From Coriobacteriia bacterium (GTDB lineage: Bacteria > Actinomycetota > Coriobacteriia > Anaerosomatales > JAENZW01), in assembly GCA_029858605.1 (NCBI GenBank), contig JAOUET010000051.1, positions 1-10,771 on the forward strand: 10,771 bases of DNA, read 5' to 3'. This document shows, piece after piece, positions 6,381-10,771 of the stretch (positions are counted from its first letter, which is position 1; every line of letters begins with the position of its first letter). The notes under the pieces were generated by a model. It worked only from the letters and a program-made list of their open reading frames with translations, did not search any database and had not been told where the DNA came from. The position numbers and the translations under genes are program-made.

Positions 6381-6418
6381 GTGCGTGGCACCCCCGTCCG
6401 AGTCGCGAAAGGGTGTAG

Positions 6419-7354
6419 ATGCCGTATCCCAAGGTGACCGTAGTGGGTGCCGGTCAAGTCGGTGCGACCGCCGCATTCCTGCTCGTCTCCAAAGGCCTGG
6501 CCGATGTCGTGCTCCTGGACGTGGCCGAAGGGCTGCCGCAGGGCAAGTCGCTCGACATGATGCATAGCCGTTCGGTCGAGCTGTTCTCGCCGACCGTCGT
6601 CGGCACCAACGACTACGCGGACACTCAAGGCTCGGACATCGTCGTCGTGACCGCCGGGCTTCCCCGCAAGCCGGGTATGAGCCGAGACGATCTGTTGGCT
6701 GCAAACGCCGGGATAGTGCGGTCCGTAGTCGCCGGTGCCGTTGCTGCTTCCCCCGGAGCACTCATCCTTTGCGTCACCAATCCGCTGGACGTCATGACTT
6801 ATCTAGCCTGGAAGGAGTCCGGGCTGCCGACGCAGAGAGTGTTCGGCATGGGTGGCGTCCTCGACTCCGCGCGTTTCGCGTACGCGATAGCCGAGGAAAC
6901 GAACAAGCCCATGGGTTCGATTCAAGCTGTCGTGTGCGGCGCGCATGGCGACGCCATGGTGCCGATGCCGAGGCACTCGACGGTAGAGGGGAAGTCGCTC
7001 GTCGACGTTGTCGATCAATCTCGTGTCGAAGCGCTTTGCGAGCGCACGATTCGCGGCGGCGCCGAGGTGGTGGCCTTGCTCAAGACCGGGAGCGCCTACT
7101 ACGCTCCGGCAGCGTCCGTGGTTCGGATGGTGCAGGCCGTCCTCGGCGACACCAAAGAGAGCCTTTCGAGTTGTGTCTACCTGTCGGGCGAGTATGGCAT
7201 CCGGGACGTCTACGTTTCGGTGCCCGCACAGTTGGGGCGTGAGGGCGTGGTGTCCGTCACCGAGATGGATCTGAACGCCGAGGAGATCGACGCCTTGCGG
7301 GAGTCGGCTGCGACGATAGCCGCCTCGATCGAGGCGCTGGGTCTGAGAGGCTAG
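6419..7354 (+). CDS. mdh: NAD-dependent malate dehydrogenase (LDH-like type)
   Basis: This enzyme interconverts malate and oxaloacetate with NAD(H) in the cytoplasm. The 311-residue length is normal. The Rossmann motif is GAGQVG at 10-15, with Asp34 at the end of the second strand indicating NAD rather than NADP. The substrate loop AGLPRKPGMSRDDLL (79-93) supplies Arg83 and Arg89, which bind the malate carboxylates and separate it from lactate dehydrogenase, where the first position is usually Gln. Asn121 (NPLDVM), the Asp149/Arg152 pair in LDSARF and the proton-relay His176 in GAHGDAMVP are all present. ATG 6419 follows GAAAGGG (6407-6413) by 5 bases. It heads a tight run with fumarase genes, and fumarase alpha begins 5 bases after its stop, so oxaloacetate-to-fumarate conversion is encoded together. 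Confidence 0.95.
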   Translation: MPYPKVTVVGAGQVGATAAFLLVSKGLADVVLLDVAEGLPQGKSLDMMHSRSVELFSPTVVGTNDYADTQGSDIVVVTAGLPRKPGMSRDDLLAANAGIVRSVVAGAVAASPGALILCVTNPLDVMTYLAWKESGLPTQRVFGMGGVLDSARFAYAIAEETNKPMGSIQAVVCGAHGDAMVPMPRHSTVEGKSLVDVVDQSRVEALCERTIRGGAEVVALLKTGSAYYAPAASVVRMVQAVLGDTKESLSSCVYLSGEYGIRDVYVSVPAQLGREGVVSVTEMDLNAEEIDALRESAATIAASIEALGLRG

Positions 7355-7359
7355 TCGCC

Positions 7360-8196
7360 ATGGATGCGTCGACGATCGGGGGAGTCGTGCGAGAGGCGGT
7401 GGCCCAGGTCGCCGTCCGATTGCGTCCCGACGTGCTCGCGGCCCTTCGTGAAGCGGCGATTCGAGAGCGTTCGGACCGCGGCCGTGAAGTGCTGGGACAA
7501 CTCATCGAGAATGCCCGCATCGCCGAAGAAGACGGCGTGCCCCTCTGCCAGGACACTGGAACGGTATGGGTTTGGCTCGAACTCGGCGCCGATGAGTGCC
7601 TGGCAGGCGACCTGCAGGGCGAAATCGACCTGGCGGTCTCGCAAGCATACAGAGAAGCCGGGTTGCGCATGAGCGTCGCTGGTGACGCACTCCTGGACCG
7701 TTCGAACACCGGTGACAACACCCCTGCGTTTGTGGACGTGACGCTGCGCCCCGGAACCGGGGCGACGGTTCACGTGATGCTGAAAGGTGGGGGCTCGGAC
7801 AACTCCTCGGCCATGAGGATGCTCGATCCGACCGACGGTCCCGATGGGGTCAGGCGATTCGTGATCGAAACGATCGAGGCCAAGGCCACGGGGGCGTGCC
7901 CGCCCCTCGTTGTCGGAGTCGGCGTGGGCGGCACCTTCGACAAGGTAGGCGTTCTAGCCAAGAGGGCCTTGCTGCGTCCCTTGACGGCGCCGCCGCAGGA
8001 TACTCGGCTCGCCGATCTCGAAGCGGAGATGCTGGCGGAGATCAACGCTCTCGGCATTGGACCGGCAGGGTTGGGTGGAGACACGACGGCTCTCGCCGTT
8101 CACGCGATCACGGCGCCATGCCATATCGCAGCGTTGCCGGTGGCCGTGAACATGGGATGCTGTGCGATGCGGTCGGTGAGCGTGGATGTCGACTGA
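7360..8196 (+). CDS. class I fumarate hydratase, alpha subunit (N-terminal domain type)
   Basis: This is the iron-sulfur half of a two-subunit class I fumarase, which interconverts fumarate and malate. The family also contains L-tartrate dehydratase (TtdA). The 278-residue product has the three expected [4Fe-4S] ligands: Cys63 in GVPLCQDTGT, Cys180 in TGACPPLVVGVGVGGTFDK, and Cys267 or Cys268 in VNMGCCAMRS. KGGGSDNSS at 142-150 is another family signature. Enzymes of this kind are oxygen-sensitive, which fits an anaerobe. ATG 7360 follows GAGAGG (7345-7350) by 9 bases. Its 3' end overlaps the MFS transporter by 11 bases, and the beta subunit comes only after that gene. Fumarase is preferred over tartrate dehydratase because mdh is directly upstream; sequence alone does not settle it. 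Confidence 0.92.
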   Translation: MDASTIGGVVREAVAQVAVRLRPDVLAALREAAIRERSDRGREVLGQLIENARIAEEDGVPLCQDTGTVWVWLELGADECLAGDLQGEIDLAVSQAYREAGLRMSVAGDALLDRSNTGDNTPAFVDVTLRPGTGATVHVMLKGGGSDNSSAMRMLDPTDGPDGVRRFVIETIEAKATGACPPLVVGVGVGGTFDKVGVLAKRALLRPLTAPPQDTRLADLEAEMLAEINALGIGPAGLGGDTTALAVHAITAPCHIAALPVAVNMGCCAMRSVSVDVD

Positions 8197-9670
8197 CGTG
8201 GGCGGCGACACTGGGAAGTCGCGTCCGCTTGACGTCACCGGCGCCGTAGAGGTCTCGAAGGGCGCCTACAAGAGACTTCTCTCCAGCTCGCAGTTCCGCC
8301 GTCTGTGGTGGAGCCAGTTCGTGAGCGGCGTCGGCGACTGGCTGGTCATCGGCTTCCTGATGCCTTTGGTGACTTCCCTTTCTGGCGGTTCGTCGTTCGC
8401 GGTTGCGGGGATCATGATCGCCAAGATCATCCCCGCGCTGGTGTTCAGTTCCGTCATAGGTGCTCTCGTCGACCGATTCGATCGCAGGCGCACCATGATC
8501 GCTGCCGACCTGACTCGAGCGGGGCTGGCACTCGGCCTGCTCTTCACGAACAGCGTCTATGTCATCTACTTCGTGGTCATGGTGATGGAGGTCGCATCAC
8601 TGTTCCACCTGCCCGCCAAGAACTCGCTGATCCCGTACATAGTCGACGAGAAGGACATCGCTGCAGCCAACGGCCTCTCGTACACGACGCAGCAGGCGAG
8701 CATGGTCGTGGGCCTTGCCGCGTCCGGCGGTATCCTGGCCGCATTCGAGGCGATCGTGCGGACCGTGCTCGACTCGGGCCTTCCGCTCGTCGGAAGTCTC
8801 GTCGGGCCGTTCGCTCCCGCGCTGCTCGGCCCACGTGCCGGAGTGATCCTGGACAGTCTGACGTTCCTGGTCTCGGCTGCTGCGATCCTCGGCATCCATG
8901 TGCGGGCCAAGGCCGTCCGTGCCGAAGCCAAGCTGGACCTCTCGCTCCTCGGACACGACGCCATCGAGTCCTACCGTTTCCTGAGCGACCACGACGAGCT
9001 CCGCGCGTTCCTGGTCACGATCGGGTTCGCGATTCTCGGCGGGGGCACGCTGATACCTGCCGGCCTGGTCCACGTACAGCAGAACCTGGTAGGAGGCGTT
9101 CCAATCTTCGAGGACTTCGAGTTCGCCAGTCGGCTGGCGGCCGCCCCGCAAACGTTCATTCTCCTCTTCATGGCCGTGGGAATGATGGCCGGTGCACTGA
9201 TCGTTCCGCGTTTGGCGGGTCGCCTCTCGCTGCAACTGATGTTCCTGGGCGGTGTCTGGGGATTCGGTATTGCCATGTTCGGCTTCGCCTCGGTGGAGCT
9301 GTACTGGGTCGCGGGCCTGTTCGCTACAGCCGCCGGATTCTGCATAGCTACGGTGACGGTTGCCGGGAACACCTACGTGATATACACGGTCAGCGACGAG
9401 ATTCGCGGGAGGGTGTTCACGGCGCTCGAGTCGGTGGTTCGCGTGTCTCTGCTGCTATCGATGATCGTCATGGCTCCTCTCGGCGACATCGCAGCCGCAG
9501 CGCTTCAGCGTCTCCTGGACGCCCGCCAGATACCCGCGGAGCAGATGCTGCTGACCGGTTCTCAGGTCGCAATGCAGCTCGCGTCGCTGCTCGTTGTCGC
9601 CGCCGGGGTGTACGCTTTGAGAAGACTGAACTGGAGAGCGAACGGAAGGGGCGTCGCCGAGAATGCGTAG
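8186..9670 (+). CDS. major facilitator superfamily (MFS) transporter
   Basis: The 494-residue membrane protein has about twelve hydrophobic segments in two halves. The MFS motif A is seen as GALVDRFDRRR at 92-102, between the second and third helices. LPAKNSLIPYIVDEKDIAAANGL (142-164) is typical of the MFS_3 group, which includes macrolide-type exporters and the lysophospholipid carrier LplT. An unusual insert-like stretch at about 190-220 lies before the sixth helix. The substrate cannot be read. ATG 8186 lies inside the end of the fumarase alpha gene, with GGTGAG (8175-8180) 5 bases before it; GTG 8198 is an alternative just past that stop. Its stop overlaps the fumarase beta start by 8 bases. 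Its place between two subunits of one enzyme suggests a carboxylate-related role, but its closest look is to drug-exporter-type members. Confidence 0.9.
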   Translation: MSTDVGGDTGKSRPLDVTGAVEVSKGAYKRLLSSSQFRRLWWSQFVSGVGDWLVIGFLMPLVTSLSGGSSFAVAGIMIAKIIPALVFSSVIGALVDRFDRRRTMIAADLTRAGLALGLLFTNSVYVIYFVVMVMEVASLFHLPAKNSLIPYIVDEKDIAAANGLSYTTQQASMVVGLAASGGILAAFEAIVRTVLDSGLPLVGSLVGPFAPALLGPRAGVILDSLTFLVSAAAILGIHVRAKAVRAEAKLDLSLLGHDAIESYRFLSDHDELRAFLVTIGFAILGGGTLIPAGLVHVQQNLVGGVPIFEDFEFASRLAAAPQTFILLFMAVGMMAGALIVPRLAGRLSLQLMFLGGVWGFGIAMFGFASVELYWVAGLFATAAGFCIATVTVAGNTYVIYTVSDEIRGRVFTALESVVRVSLLLSMIVMAPLGDIAAAALQRLLDARQIPAEQMLLTGSQVAMQLASLLVVAAGVYALRRLNWRANGRGVAENA

Positions 9671-10241
9671 CATGCCCGGCGTGGCGAAGATCCATCTCCC
9701 GCCGCAACGCTCGAAGCTTGCGGAACTCGCCGTCGGAGAGCAGGCGAGGCTCTCGGGCCCGGTCTTCACTGCGCGCGATGCCACGCACGAGCGGCTCGTT
9801 GCCGAACTGGAGTCGAAGGGCGCTTTGCCGTACGGGCTCGAAGGCCAGGTGCTCTTCTACGCGGGTCCGACGCCGCCCGTCCGGGGTCGCGCGGCCTCGG
9901 CGGTCGGGCCGACGACGGCGCGCCGGATGGATGCCTACACACCCACGCTCCTCGACGCGGGGATCGCTGCCACTCTCGGCAAGGGCGCTCGCTCGAGAGC
10001 CGTGATCGACGCGTGCGTGCGGGCCGGGAGCGTCTACTTCGCGGCCGTCGGTGGTGCCGCGGCTCTGCTCGCCAGACACGTGCGCGCGTCGGAGATGATC
10101 GCCTACCCCGAACTCGGCACGGAGGCGCTCGTACGGCTCGAGCTCGAAGACTTCCCGGTGTACGTCGCGATAGACGTGCACGGCCACGATCTATATGCGG
10201 AAGCGCCGGCGAACTGGCGCGAAGAGAGAGGCGATTCCTGA
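9663..10241 (+). CDS. class I fumarate hydratase, beta subunit (C-terminal domain type)
   Basis: This is the second half of the two-subunit fumarase and combines with the alpha subunit encoded at 7360-8196. The 192-residue product shows the family blocks in order: SGPVFTARDATHERL (31-45), FYAGPTPP (65-72), VGPTTARRMDAYTPTLLDAG (81-100), GKG (106-108) and VGGAAALLA (129-137). ATG 9663 is preferred because GGAAGGGG (9644-9651) is 11 bases upstream; ATG 9672 is possible but further from it. The 9663 start overlaps the end of the MFS gene by 8 bases, which suggests translational coupling. tmk starts one base after its stop. L-tartrate dehydratase beta (TtdB) is the main alternative reading. Confidence 0.92.
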   Translation: MRSMPGVAKIHLPPQRSKLAELAVGEQARLSGPVFTARDATHERLVAELESKGALPYGLEGQVLFYAGPTPPVRGRAASAVGPTTARRMDAYTPTLLDAGIAATLGKGARSRAVIDACVRAGSVYFAAVGGAAALLARHVRASEMIAYPELGTEALVRLELEDFPVYVAIDVHGHDLYAEAPANWREERGDS

Positions 10242-10242
10242 A

Positions 10243-10771
10243 GTGGTCCGGGGCGTCTTCATAACGCTCGAAGGCGGGGAGGGTACGGGGAAGTCCACGC
10301 AACTCCGCATGTTGGCCGAGGAGTTGGATTCGGCAGGCTTCTCTGTTCTCGTGCTTCGCGAGCCGGGAGGCACCGAGGTCGGCGAGGTCGTGAGGAAGGT
10401 TCTCCTGGATCCCGTGAACGACGGGCTCGATGCTCGAAGCGAACTGCTGCTCTACGAGGCCAGCCGCGCCCAGCTCGTCGCAAAGGTGATCGGTCCTGCG
10501 CTCGCTTCGGGTCGAGTCGTTCTGTGCGACCGCTTCTACGATTCGACGACGGCCTATCAGGGCTACGGCCGCGAGCTGGGGTTGGACGACGTTCGGCAGC
10601 TCAACGAGTTCGCGACTGGGGTTCTGACGCCCGACCTCACCATCGTGCTGGATCTCGATCCTGCCGAGGGTCTGACTCGTGCGACGTACGCCGGGACCGA
10701 CCGGCTCGAAGCCGAAGAGGCCGAGTTCCACGTCAGAGTCCGCAAGGGATTCCTCGCCATCGCTGCCGAGG
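10243..10771 (+). CDS. tmk: thymidylate kinase, 3' end beyond the window
   Basis: Tmk phosphorylates dTMP to dTDP with ATP, an essential step in dTTP supply. The 176 residues visible begin MVRGVFITLEGGEGTGKSTQ, with the P-loop GGEGTGKST at 11-19. REPGGTEVGE (39-48) and the DRF motif at 96-98 in CDRFYDSTTAYQGYG are diagnostic of dTMP kinase. LDLDP (136-140), then a lid-like region with TDRLE at 152-156, follow. About 30 residues are probably missing. The start is GTG 10243, one base after the fumarase beta stop, with GAGAGG (10226-10231) 11 bases upstream. It seems to ride on the fumarase operon. In Actinobacteria tmk is often close to topA, which lies about 5 kb upstream here. Confidence 0.93.
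   Translation, partial: MVRGVFITLEGGEGTGKSTQLRMLAEELDSAGFSVLVLREPGGTEVGEVVRKVLLDPVNDGLDARSELLLYEASRAQLVAKVIGPALASGRVVLCDRFYDSTTAYQGYGRELGLDDVRQLNEFATGVLTPDLTIVLDLDPAEGLTRATYAGTDRLEAEEAEFHVRVRKGFLAIAAE

Noticed and set aside
8305..10005. A 566-residue forward frame overlapping the MFS and fumarase beta genes
   Set aside because: The product is dominated by Arg, Pro, Gly and Ser with no recognisable domain or membrane helices, as expected of the alternate frame of high-GC coding DNA. The MFS and fumarase readings have clear motifs.
9766..10731. A 321-residue reverse-strand frame opposite fumarase beta and tmk
   Set aside because: It is Arg-rich with no family motif, and both opposite genes carry diagnostic motifs. 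Long antisense open frames are common in high-GC genomes.
1..10771. Mobile element, CRISPR, toxin-antitoxin or phage-defence system
   Set aside because: I saw no transposase, integrase, terminal inverted repeats, direct-repeat array or nuclease/effector pair, and base composition and strand use look uniform across the window.

Overview
The window is a gene-dense, high-GC stretch of bacterial chromosome. Every supported gene lies on the + strand, with short gaps or overlaps and frequent GTG starts. I see no tRNA, rRNA, CRISPR array, insertion sequence, integrase or attachment site. The gene content fits an anaerobic, hydrogen-metabolising Gram-positive of the Actinobacteria, possibly Coriobacteriia-like. 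It includes an anti-anti-sigma (STAS) protein, a one-subunit TatA plus TatC, hydrogenase nickel-insertion proteins, an oxygen-sensitive two-subunit class I fumarase and an archaeal-type topoisomerase I. The taxonomic guess is inference from content and base composition, not from a marker-gene comparison.

Layout: 1-99 is the C-terminus of a STAS-domain protein. 187-2910 is a run of tatA, tatC, hypA, hypB and an HD-domain hydrolase, closely spaced and probably co-transcribed. A 102-base gap with a -10-like TATACT leads to a large topA (3013-5523). A small nitrilase-fold protein follows; it seems to have lost its catalytic lysine and cysteine (5575-6300). A 118-base leader with an extended -10 candidate and a strong hairpin then precedes a compact run of mdh, fumarase alpha, an MFS transporter, fumarase beta and tmk (6419 to the window end). 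Neighbouring genes in this run are 5 bases apart, overlap by 11, overlap by 8, and are 1 base apart. tmk is cut by the window edge.

How the genes may work together: HypA and HypB deliver nickel to [NiFe]-hydrogenases, and many uptake hydrogenases are exported folded through Tat. Malate dehydrogenase and fumarase connect oxaloacetate to fumarate, the acceptor in hydrogen-dependent fumarate respiration. The two blocks could therefore serve one anaerobic lifestyle, but no hydrogenase or fumarate reductase gene is in the window to prove it. topA and tmk are housekeeping genes that are often close neighbours in Actinobacteria; here a carbon-metabolism cassette lies between them.

I did not find a clearly new multi-gene defence or mobile system. 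The oddest items are the lysine-free nitrilase-like protein, the MFS gene lodged between the two fumarase subunits with overlapping ends, the archaeal-type topA with four zinc-ribbon modules (one degenerate), the TatA that carries both TatA and TatB hallmarks plus a run of 12 glutamates, and the hairpin in the mdh leader.
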